Below are positions 10,428 through 16,484 of a stretch of 35,756 bases of DNA, in pieces; position 1 is the stretch's first letter; every line of letters starts with the position of its first letter. The position numbers were made by a program, and so were the translations under genes. The DNA lies in NCBI GenBank assembly GCA_003138515.1, contig PLGG01000067.1, positions 1-35,756 of the forward strand, read 5' to 3'. The notes below the pieces were generated by a model. The model searched no databases. It was not told the DNA's origin and worked only from the letters and a program-made list of their open reading frames with translations. The stretch comes from Acidobacteriaceae bacterium (GTDB lineage Bacteria; Acidobacteriota; Terriglobia; Terriglobales; Acidobacteriaceae).

Positions 10428-11615
10428 ATGGAACCCGTCACTCATTTTCTTACCGGCGCTTGTTTGGGCCGCGCCGGATTCAATCGCAAAACGGCCTACG
10501 CCACGCTTGTCGCAGTGTTGGCCGCCGAGGCCGCCGACCTGGACGTCATCTGGGGATTCGCTGGTCCAGTCGACGAGCTAAAGCACCATCGCGGCATCAC
10601 GCACACCTTCTGGGCCGTGCCTGTTGTCGCAGGCGCAGCGGTGGGTGCGGTGGCCCTGCTCCATCTCTGGCGTCAAAAGCGCCAGCGTCGCGCCGGTGGC
10701 GATCGAGCAGGGGGTGCCCCATCCTTTTCATCCGCGCCAGCGGACGGAAAGGGTGGGATCGGACAATCTCCGGCATCCCAGGTCCAGCTACATCAGCCTG
10801 TCCGTTGGGGCTGGCTCTATCTCACCGCCTGCGTCGCCGCGCTCAGCCATCTCCTGCTCGACTGGACCAACAACTACGGCCTGCGGCCGTTCTTCCCCTT
10901 CAATGCTCACTGGTATGCCGGCAGCTTTATGTTCATCGCCGAGCCAATTTTGTGGGGGCTGTTTTTTCTGGCCTTCGTGATGCCCTGGCTGCTCGGTCTT
11001 GCCGATAGCGAGATCGGCGCGCGCCGAACGCCGTTCCGAGGACAGGGCTGGGCCATCTTCGCTCTCGCCGGAATGCTGCTTCTCGGCTGCCTGCGCTGGG
11101 CCGAGCACGCGCACGCTTTGACAATGCTCGACAACACCAACGTCGCCTCCGAGCAGGTGACGCGCAGGGCCGCCGAGCCTTACCCGGTGAATCCTTTCCA
11201 CTGGCACGCGATCCTCGAGACGGCAGACTTCTATCAGACCGCCGAGATCAACACTCGGGCCAACTCTATCGACAGCGACTCTCTGCGCGATGTGCTCTAC
11301 AAGCCCACCGACACGCCGGCTGTGGAAGCTGCCAAGCGCACGCCGCTGGGCCAGGTGTATCTCGACTGGGGGACTTGGGCCGTAGTGCGCGACGTCGGCC
11401 CCGAGCCGATTCCGGGTCCGGTGCCGGGCCTCGACCCTCCGCAACTGCCTCCGAATCGCGCCTGGACCACCGTCGAATTCACCGATCTCCGCTTCGACTA
11501 CGCGTTTATCGGAACCCGCAGCGCATCCATGCGCTCGCCGCTCGCTGGCTGGGTCTACATCGTCGACGGCCGCGACGATGCCGGCGAAGTCATGAATGGC
11601 CGCGAACAACGCTAG
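10428..11615 (+). CDS. YdjM/DUF457-type membrane-bound metal-dependent hydrolase
   Basis: Integral membrane protein of the LexA-binding/YdjM-like DUF457 family; the biochemical activity is not established. The N-terminus carries THFLTGACLG, an acidic region (EAADLDVIW) and the family signature HHRGITHT (residues 53-60), followed by several membrane segments and a second SHLLLDWTNN motif. The C-terminal ~170 residues are soluble, as in longer family members. Residues ~90-120 between two membrane segments are encoded by a dispersed palindromic repeat (10711-10758), giving a Gly/Ser/Ala-rich loop absent from the usual design. The ATG at 10428 follows the M29 stop by 16 nt. Confidence 0.8.
   Translation: MEPVTHFLTGACLGRAGFNRKTAYATLVAVLAAEAADLDVIWGFAGPVDELKHHRGITHTFWAVPVVAGAAVGAVALLHLWRQKRQRRAGGDRAGGAPSFSSAPADGKGGIGQSPASQVQLHQPVRWGWLYLTACVAALSHLLLDWTNNYGLRPFFPFNAHWYAGSFMFIAEPILWGLFFLAFVMPWLLGLADSEIGARRTPFRGQGWAIFALAGMLLLGCLRWAEHAHALTMLDNTNVASEQVTRRAAEPYPVNPFHWHAILETADFYQTAEINTRANSIDSDSLRDVLYKPTDTPAVEAAKRTPLGQVYLDWGTWAVVRDVGPEPIPGPVPGLDPPQLPPNRAWTTVEFTDLRFDYAFIGTRSASMRSPLAGWVYIVDGRDDAGEVMNGREQR
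10711..10758 (+). repeat. GGGTGCCCCA-family palindrome inside a CDS
   Basis: GGGTGCCCCATCCTTT pairs with AAAGGGTGGG at 10748-10757 (stem CCCATCCTTT/AAAGGGTGGG with one G-T pair), and CCGC/GCGG forms the apex. The same left arm begins elements at 34205 and 35597. Here it is read in frame by the DUF457 gene. Confidence 0.75.
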
Positions 11616-11691
11616 AAATGTACCGCCGGTCTCCATATCGGGGCCCCGAAGCGCGAGGCGAATCCGGATGTAAGCAGGCCCTTTGCTTTTT

Positions 11692-11739
11692 TGTAGCGCC
11701 GGCGTCCTCGCCGGCTGTCGTGCGGGCGTCCCCGCCCGC
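11692..11739 (+). repeat. Two tandem 24-bp hairpin units with compensatory stems
   Basis: Unit 1 (11692-11715) has stem GCCGGCG/CGCCGGC with loop TCCT. Unit 2 (11716-11739) has stem GCGGGCG/CGCCCGC with loop TCCC. The difference between the stems is a matched C-to-G and G-to-C change. The rest of the gap 11616-11930 holds no gene; a short CGGGG/CCCCG hairpin lies at 11896-11908, just ahead of the next start. Confidence 0.8.
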
Positions 11740-11930
11740 AACCGCCCGCCTTCTCAATCACTCCGTAAACAACGGTAACAAATTTGCTCCCGCGCAAGAT
11801 TTTCTTCATCTCGTGGAACGCTTTGGGTTGACCGCGCGGCCCGTGGACCCCAGAATAGATGCAGTCCCTTGATTCGTGGGACCGCCGTATAAGGCCGGGG
11901 CTTCCCCGTCGCCATTCAAATGAGGTGGTC

Positions 11931-12470
11931 ATGGTTGCTTATCTGCTGCTGCTGGTTGCTGTTTTGTCGCGCGTGTTGCCCCATGCGGGGCTGTGGAACT
12001 TCACCGCTGTAACCGGCGGCCTTTTGTACTTCGGCGCGCGGCGGCCCTGGCGCGAGATGCTTGTTCCTCTCGCCGTTCTCATGGCCACGGATGGCTTTCT
12101 GACCATCGTTGTCTACCACTACAGCTTCCGCTGGCAGAGCTACGTGATCACCTGGATCTGGTACCTGGCGGCCATGGCGCTGGGCTCCATCCTGCTGCGC
12201 AAGCAAACAACCTTCGCGCGCGGCGCTGCGGGCGCGCTTCTCGGGCCCACCGGCTTCTTCCTCGTTTCGAACTATGGCGTCTGGGCCAGCGGCTTCAATG
12301 GCTATCCACACACCCTCGCTGGGCTCGGAGCCTGCTACATGGCCGGAATTCCCTTCTATCGCAACGATCTGGTCTCGACCGCGATCGTTCTCGGCGTGGC
12401 ACTTGGCGTACCCGTGCTGGTGCGCCGGATGAACGTGGGCCGTACGCAAGGGGCGCTGGCGGGCAAATAA
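11931..12470 (+). CDS. DUF6580-like integral membrane protein
   Basis: A 179-aa polytopic membrane protein with about five hydrophobic segments. The opening LLLVAVLSRVLPHAGLWNFT, followed by GGLLYFGARRPWREMLVPLAVL, resembles the DUF6580 family of putative transport (ECF S-component-like) proteins. This is recognition from memory; the substrate is unknown. The ATG at 11931 is chosen because GAGGTGG precedes it at good spacing; an in-frame upstream ATG at 11859 would add a non-hydrophobic stretch. No transport ATPase lies nearby. Confidence 0.65.
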   Translation: MVAYLLLLVAVLSRVLPHAGLWNFTAVTGGLLYFGARRPWREMLVPLAVLMATDGFLTIVVYHYSFRWQSYVITWIWYLAAMALGSILLRKQTTFARGAAGALLGPTGFFLVSNYGVWASGFNGYPHTLAGLGACYMAGIPFYRNDLVSTAIVLGVALGVPVLVRRMNVGRTQGALAGK

Positions 12471-12510
12471 CAGGATTGCTGCGAGAATTACCCTCGCGAA
12501 AGGAGGACGA

Positions 12511-13032
12511 ATGGCAACCGCAACACAACCCGCGCACGTGCCCCTCGAAGTCTACCTAAAGTCCTCTTTCGAGCCCGACGCCGAATACGTCGATGGCGTG
12601 ATTGAGGAAAGACCGATGGGCGAATATGACCATTCTTCCTGGCAACATGCAATTGAGCTTTGGTTTTCACAGCACGCCCAGGAATGGGCGATCCGAGTGA
12701 GGCCGGAACTCAGAGTTCAGGTGGCCAGGAACCGATTCCGCGTTCCCGACGTAACCGTCCTCGACCGCAATCTTCCCATCGAGCAAATCATCACGCACCC
12801 GCCAATCGCCGTCTTCGAGATTCTGTCGCCCGAAGACTTGCTCAACCGCATGATAACCAAGCTGGCCGATTACGAGCACATGGGAATCAGGACAATCCTG
12901 ATTCTCGATCCCAAGGGCCGCCACTTCCGCTATGTTGACGGGCGCCTTGAGCCTCTTCCCCCGGAGCCATTCGATCTTCCCGGCAGCGCCTGCCGCTTCG
13001 ATCTTTCAGCAATCGAAAAGCTGCTGGACTAA
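12511..13032 (+). CDS. Uma2 family (DUF820) PD-(D/E)XK nuclease-like protein
   Basis: Uma2/DUF820 proteins have a restriction-endonuclease-like fold; their cellular role is largely unknown. Visible features are VPLEVYL near the start, EYVDGVIEERPMGE, RVPDVTVLD (D80) and FEILSPED (E103), the last two forming the expected metal-binding core. At 173 aa it is slightly short of the typical ~190. A strong AAAGGAGGA lies just upstream of the ATG. It is convergent with the next gene, only 17 bp apart. Single copy here; such genes are highly expanded in cyanobacteria and some other phyla. Confidence 0.85.
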   Translation: MATATQPAHVPLEVYLKSSFEPDAEYVDGVIEERPMGEYDHSSWQHAIELWFSQHAQEWAIRVRPELRVQVARNRFRVPDVTVLDRNLPIEQIITHPPIAVFEILSPEDLLNRMITKLADYEHMGIRTILILDPKGRHFRYVDGRLEPLPPEPFDLPGSACRFDLSAIEKLLD

Positions 13033-13049
13033 ATCGGCGGTTCCTCCGG

Positions 13050-13676
13050 TCACCCCTCCAGCAGCTTCCCGCTCCGCTTCTTCCGCATCCACCACCACGC
13101 AAAGCCAATCACCGCCAGCACGCCCACAGCGATAACCGCCGGCACTGCGTGGCGCGCCACCAGGTCCACCGCGCCCGGGCCCAGCTTCAGAACCAGCAGC
13201 GACAGCGCCAACCAGCGCAACATTCTCCCCACAAACACGGCCAGTAGAAAAACAGGCACGCGCATCTCGAAGACGCCGGAAGCGAAGATAAACATCTTCC
13301 ACGGCGCTGGCGGCGGCATCATCGACGGAATCATCACCGCCAGGAACTCCTGCCGCTGGAAGCGGTCGCGCATTTGCTCGAATTTTGCCCGGTTCACGCG
13401 CCTGAGCAGGAACAGCTCGCCCCCGGCGCGGCCCAGCCCGTAGGGCAACAGCCCCCCCAGCGCCGAGCCCGCAGCCGCCATCAAGCAATAAATCCAGAAG
13501 TGGCGCTTGTCGTTCCACACATAGAGCGCCAGAATCGCGTCCATCGGCACCGGAATGCTCGAGGAGTCCAGCACGGCAATCGCGCCCACTCCCAGGACCC
13601 CCCACTTCATCAGCGCCGGAAGAAGCACCAGTTTCCATTCCGCTGCCACATGCGCAAAAAACTGCTTCAAACGCAA
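13050..13676 (-). CDS. VTT/DedA-like membrane protein (YqaA type)
   Basis: Polytopic inner-membrane protein of the VTT (SNARE-associated/DedA) superfamily, whose members include lipid scramblase and transport-related proteins. The core has GGLLPYGLGRAGGE, a following Arg-rich loop, and IPSMMPPPAPWKMFIFASGVFEM, typical of the YqaA subgroup. About five membrane segments are present, with a basic C-terminal tail. The start is a TTG at 13676 right behind GGAAGGGGA; the spacing is tight and no ATG exists before residue ~24, so the start is uncertain. The gap to the divergent TonB-like gene is ~150 bp. Confidence 0.8.
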   Translation of the reverse strand: MRLKQFFAHVAAEWKLVLLPALMKWGVLGVGAIAVLDSSSIPVPMDAILALYVWNDKRHFWIYCLMAAAGSALGGLLPYGLGRAGGELFLLRRVNRAKFEQMRDRFQRQEFLAVMIPSMMPPPAPWKMFIFASGVFEMRVPVFLLAVFVGRMLRWLALSLLVLKLGPGAVDLVARHAVPAVIAVGVLAVIGFAWWWMRKKRSGKLLEG

Positions 13677-13827
13677 TCCCCTTCCGGCCTATCCTGCGTC
13701 AATTCAATAAGAACCATTGTACGAGGGATGCTACTGCTCGAATACTTCACGGGGACGAGAGACCAGTCTTAATCGAAAATGAGAGAATAGACAGGAAGGA
13801 CCCATACGGGGAGCGAGGGATTTTTGT

Positions 13828-15000
13828 GTGCCTGCAGATGCTCCTGAACATCGAATGCCCACCAGCCAAGCGCCAACTGAAGTGACCGAGCCCGAAGGAA
13901 CCCCCGAGGCATCCCCTGGGGCATCCGTCGCCCAGAGCCCGCAAACGGACGATTCCGCGCCCGAAAGCTCCGCGCCCGAGCCTTCCGTTCCCGGCGGGTT
14001 TCTGGGCCTTCCCTTGAACCCCAAGGGCCCGCTGAAGACCAATGGGTCTGGTCCTTCCGCTCTCCGCGGTTCACGCTGGGTCGACTACGATACCCACGAA
14101 TTGCTGGAGATGATCGGCGAGCTCGAGGACGAGCGCCGCTGGTCCCGCCTGCGCGAAGGCTTCTGGCTCGCTCTCCTCTTTCATATTTTGCTTTTCTCGG
14201 CCATCACCTGGATTCCTACCTACATCTTCAAAGTGCCCAAGGTCGTTGACCCCTTCGACGCGATCAATCGGCGCAAGGACCTCACGTACCTCGACCTTCC
14301 GCCCGACGCCCTCCGCGAAACCCAGCCCAGAGTTGCTCCCAAGCCTCCGCTCAACCGGCCGCTCATCGACAAGAAGACTCTGGATGAGCTGAATCAACAG
14401 TCGCCGCCCACGCCTCCTCCTCCCGCGCAGCAGCCCCCCGCGGAGTCCAAGCCTCAGCCGTCGCAACCCATTCCGCCCAATCCCCAGTCTCAGGTTGAAG
14501 CGCCGCGTCCCGCTGCCGTTCCGGCCAAGCCCAACTTCGCCATGGGCCCTGCCAATCCCGCCGATCAGCTCAAGCAGGATATGAGAAATGCCATGCGCGG
14601 CGGTCAGTCAAATTATGGTGATGCGCCTTCAGGCGGATTGCAGATGCACCCCGGCGCGGGCACCGGCGGCGTCCAGGTTCTTTCCGACACGCAGGGCGTG
14701 GACTTCAGCGAGTGGCTCGCGCGCTGGCATTACATTACGCAAATGACCTGGGACCCGCTCATCCCCGACGAAGTCAACCCGCCCATCCTCAAGTCGGGCG
14801 TTGTCGTCATTCACTTCAAGGTTCTGCCCAACGGCCAGGTTACCGAGATGCAGCTCGACGGCCGCTCCGGCGACACCGGCCTCGATCGCGCGGCCTGGGG
14901 CGCAATCAGCGGTTCCAGCTATCCCAATCTGCCTCGGGACTTCCACGGCCCCTACCTCGAGCTCCGCGCCTACTTCCTGTACAACACGGAACCGCGATAA
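13828..15000 (+). CDS. TonB-like energy transducer protein
   Basis: Inner-membrane-anchored periplasm-spanning protein with a TonB-like C-terminal domain. Residues 1-108 form an unusually long Pro/Ser-rich cytoplasmic segment. A single membrane helix follows (~112-134, FWLALLFHILLFSAITWIP), then a Pro/Gln-rich linker (~185-240) and a C-terminal domain (~300-390) with VVVIHFKVLPNGQVTEMQLDG and YLELRAYFLY. TonB proteins pass proton-motive energy to outer-membrane receptors with ExbB/ExbD, but neither is encoded here. The GTG at 13828 is preceded by GAGCGAGGG; an ATG at 13855 is an alternative start. A dispersed hairpin repeat follows 33 bp after the stop. Confidence 0.82.
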   Translation: MPADAPEHRMPTSQAPTEVTEPEGTPEASPGASVAQSPQTDDSAPESSAPEPSVPGGFLGLPLNPKGPLKTNGSGPSALRGSRWVDYDTHELLEMIGELEDERRWSRLREGFWLALLFHILLFSAITWIPTYIFKVPKVVDPFDAINRRKDLTYLDLPPDALRETQPRVAPKPPLNRPLIDKKTLDELNQQSPPTPPPPAQQPPAESKPQPSQPIPPNPQSQVEAPRPAAVPAKPNFAMGPANPADQLKQDMRNAMRGGQSNYGDAPSGGLQMHPGAGTGGVQVLSDTQGVDFSEWLARWHYITQMTWDPLIPDEVNPPILKSGVVVIHFKVLPNGQVTEMQLDGRSGDTGLDRAAWGAISGSSYPNLPRDFHGPYLELRAYFLYNTEPR

Positions 15001-15033
15001 TCGCGGAGTCTCAAGTTCTCTGCATGATTGCGC

Positions 15034-15100
15034 TGTCATCCTGAGCGACCGAAGTGCGCGCAAGCGCACAAAGGGAGTCGAAGGACCTGTGGTTGCTTTT
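15034..15100 (+). repeat. TCATCCTGAGCGA-family hairpin repeat, copy 1
   Basis: The arms TGTCATCCTGAGCGA and AGTCGAAGGACCTG flank a perfect hairpin GTGCGC-GCAA-GCGCAC (15054-15069), and TTGCTTTT closes the unit. It lies 33 bp after the TonB-like stop and just downstream of the convergent parD gene. It could act as a transcript end or stabiliser (inference). Confidence 0.8.
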
Positions 15101-15139
15101 AGCTATGCTCACATCGGTCCGCGATGACCACTTTCTGCT

Positions 15140-15427
15140 TCACGCTTTCCGAGACCTTTTCTCCCGATGCCGGGCGCGAACGGCCGCAAACACATCACCC
15201 GCGGGAATCGCTCGCTTCGGATCGGCTTCAAGCGCGTCGTATGCGATGACCACTTCTTCACGCAGCCATCGCTCCACAGCAGCGTCCCGCTCTTCCAGCG
15301 CGCGCAAGCCGGCCCGCACGACCTCGCTGGCCGACGCGTATTTCCCAGACCGGACCAGCCGGTCAATGAAGCGGTCCTGCTCCCTCGGCAGGCTGAATGT
15401 ACGCTTTTCGCAGGGGGAAGTTGGCAT
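15140..15427 (-). CDS. ParD-like ribbon-helix-helix antitoxin without adjacent toxin
   Basis: A 95-aa protein with the ParD/RHH N-terminal pattern FSLPREQDRFIDRLVRSG, then YASASEVVRAGLRALEERD and a basic C-terminal tail. In ParDE systems it would bind DNA as a dimer, repress its operon and neutralise ParE. I place the start at the ATG at 15427 because GAGGAG/CGAGG lies upstream and the RHH strand begins soon after. No ParE gene follows on the minus strand: the space before the TonB-like stop is 139 bp and holds a hairpin repeat. It is divergent from a HigB/HigA-like pair, with palindromes between. Confidence 0.82.
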   Translation of the reverse strand: MPTSPCEKRTFSLPREQDRFIDRLVRSGKYASASEVVRAGLRALEERDAAVERWLREEVVIAYDALEADPKRAIPAGDVFAAVRARHREKRSRKA

Positions 15428-15459
15428 ACCCTCGGCTCCTCGGATGAAGTCTAACATAA

Positions 15460-15476
15460 GTATGAAAGATTCATAC
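15460..15476. promoter_or_regulatory. Perfect 17-nt palindrome upstream of parD
   Basis: GTATGAA-AGA-TTCATAC, a 7-3-7 perfect inverted repeat, lies 32 bp before the parD start, where an RHH operator would be expected. Binding by ParD is an inference. Confidence 0.6.
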
Positions 15477-15526
15477 CGATTTCTCCGAACGATTGCCGCG
15501 TGGCCGTGTCTCTGCACAGTTGGCCA

Positions 15527-15543
15527 AAGTCTTAATAAGACTT
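15527..15543. promoter_or_regulatory. Perfect 17-nt palindrome upstream of the toxin-antitoxin pair
   Basis: AAGTCTTA-A-TAAGACTT is perfectly symmetric and abuts the candidate -35 hexamer of the higBA-like operon. Confidence 0.6.
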
Positions 15544-15570
15544 GCATTGATGTAATCTATGGGTTACACT
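15542..15570 (+). promoter_or_regulatory. Candidate promoter and operator of the toxin-antitoxin pair
   Basis: TTGCAT (15542-15547) and TACACT (15565-15570) are spaced by 17 nt. An inverted repeat TGTAA-N8-TTACA (15551-15568) fills the spacer and overlaps the -10, a typical autoregulatory layout. A purine-rich AAGGGAG at 15571-15577 follows, 19 nt before the GTG. Confidence 0.5.
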
Positions 15571-15596
15571 AAGGGAGATCGAATCGACTGGGCATA

Positions 15597-15896
15597 GTGC
15601 AAGTTCGTCGCTCCGAAGAATTCGCGGTCTGGTTGGGCGGCCTTAGGGACAAACAGGGTCGCGCGAAGATATTGGCGCGGATCGATCGGCTCGAGGATGG
15701 AAACCCAGGGAAGACGAGAAGCGTTGGTGCAGGCGTCGTCGAATTGAAAATCGATTTTGGCCCCGGCTATAGGGTTTATTACATCCAGCGCGGGCAGATC
15801 CTGATCCTTTTGCTATGCGGCGGCGACAAAAGTACGCAATCGAACGACATCAAGCGGGCCAAGGCCCTCGCGATGCAATGGGCCGAAACGGAGTGA
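15597..15896 (+). CDS. RelE/HigB-like addiction-module toxin
   Basis: A 99-aa protein of the RelE/ParE superfamily, close to the 'addiction module killer protein' subgroup. RelE-type members cleave mRNA on the ribosome. Visible features are EEFAVWLGGLRDKQGRAKILARIDRLEDGN-type helices, then VVELKIDFGPGYRVYYIQ and LILLLCGGDKSTQSNDIKRA, the strand-turn-helix end of the family. The start is a GTG at 15597. The antitoxin gene begins 4 nt after its stop, so the toxin comes first, as in higBA. Intact, with no frameshift. Confidence 0.87.
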   Translation: MQVRRSEEFAVWLGGLRDKQGRAKILARIDRLEDGNPGKTRSVGAGVVELKIDFGPGYRVYYIQRGQILILLLCGGDKSTQSNDIKRAKALAMQWAETE

Positions 15897-15900
15897 CGAG

Positions 15901-16191
15901 ATGGCAATCAAGACCAAGCCGTACGATGCGGCAGAATTCCTGACCGATCCCGAGACGATCGCCGCCTATCTGACGGAGGCGCTGGAGAGCGACGACCCGC
16001 GTTCCATTGCAAAGGCGCTAGGGGCCGTGGCGCGAGCGCGTGGCGGAATGGCCCAGCTTGCGCGCGAAACCGGCGTCACCCGCGAATCCCTCTATCGCGC
16101 GCTTAGTGAAACGGGCAACCCGGAGCTCGGCACGGCGCTCAAGGTTATGCATGCTCTGGGCGTCCGCCTTACGGCCTCGATTACGGCCTGA
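15901..16191 (+). CDS. HigA-like addiction-module antidote protein
   Basis: A 96-aa DNA-binding antitoxin with an Xre/HigA-type helix-turn-helix: GGMAQLARETGVTRESLYRA followed by LSETGNPELGTALKVMHALGVRL. The N-terminus (YDAAEFLTDPETIAAYLTEA) is typical of the antidote subgroup paired with RelE-like killers. It would neutralise the upstream toxin and repress the operon, probably at the palindromes 15527-15568. The start lies 4 nt after the toxin stop. The gap after it (16192-16484) holds no gene; a degraded CTAACTCCG repeat lies at 16451-16470. Confidence 0.88.
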   Translation: MAIKTKPYDAAEFLTDPETIAAYLTEALESDDPRSIAKALGAVARARGGMAQLARETGVTRESLYRALSETGNPELGTALKVMHALGVRLTASITA

Positions 16192-16450
16192 TTTTCCCAA
16201 GTCAACTCAACGGGCCCAGATTCTGCTTCCATCGCGCCCATAATCCGCGCTAGAATTTTGTTGTACCCATGCGCCGCCGTCCCAACATTGCCGGCTCGCC
16301 CCTCCTCAGGCGCTTTCGCCACGGCCGCCCCGACCGTGGACGCTAACACTACGCGCTGAGTAATCTATTTTCTGCAGGTTCTTGTCAGCGCTATTGTCTG
16401 CGCCGGCCCCCGCCTCCGGGCGCGCCGGCTAGCTACCTGCGCGAATACTA

Positions 16451-16470
16451 CTAACTCCGCTAGCTCCGCT
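16451..16470 (+). repeat. Short CTAACTCCG-type repeat before acnA
   Basis: CTAACTCCG and CTAGCTCCG are tandem 9-bp units, followed by the GAGAGG ribosome binding site of acnA. Upstream, GC-rich sequence at 16398-16430 resembles the hairpin units found near ligA, but decayed. Confidence 0.5.
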
Positions 16471-16484
16471 GAGAGGATCTTCCG

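Noticed and set aside
15001..15139. Remnant of a ParE toxin after the lone ParD
   Set aside because: The minus strand offers only a ten-codon GTG frame (MVIADRCEHS) before a stop, too short to support a remnant; the space is otherwise the hairpin repeat.
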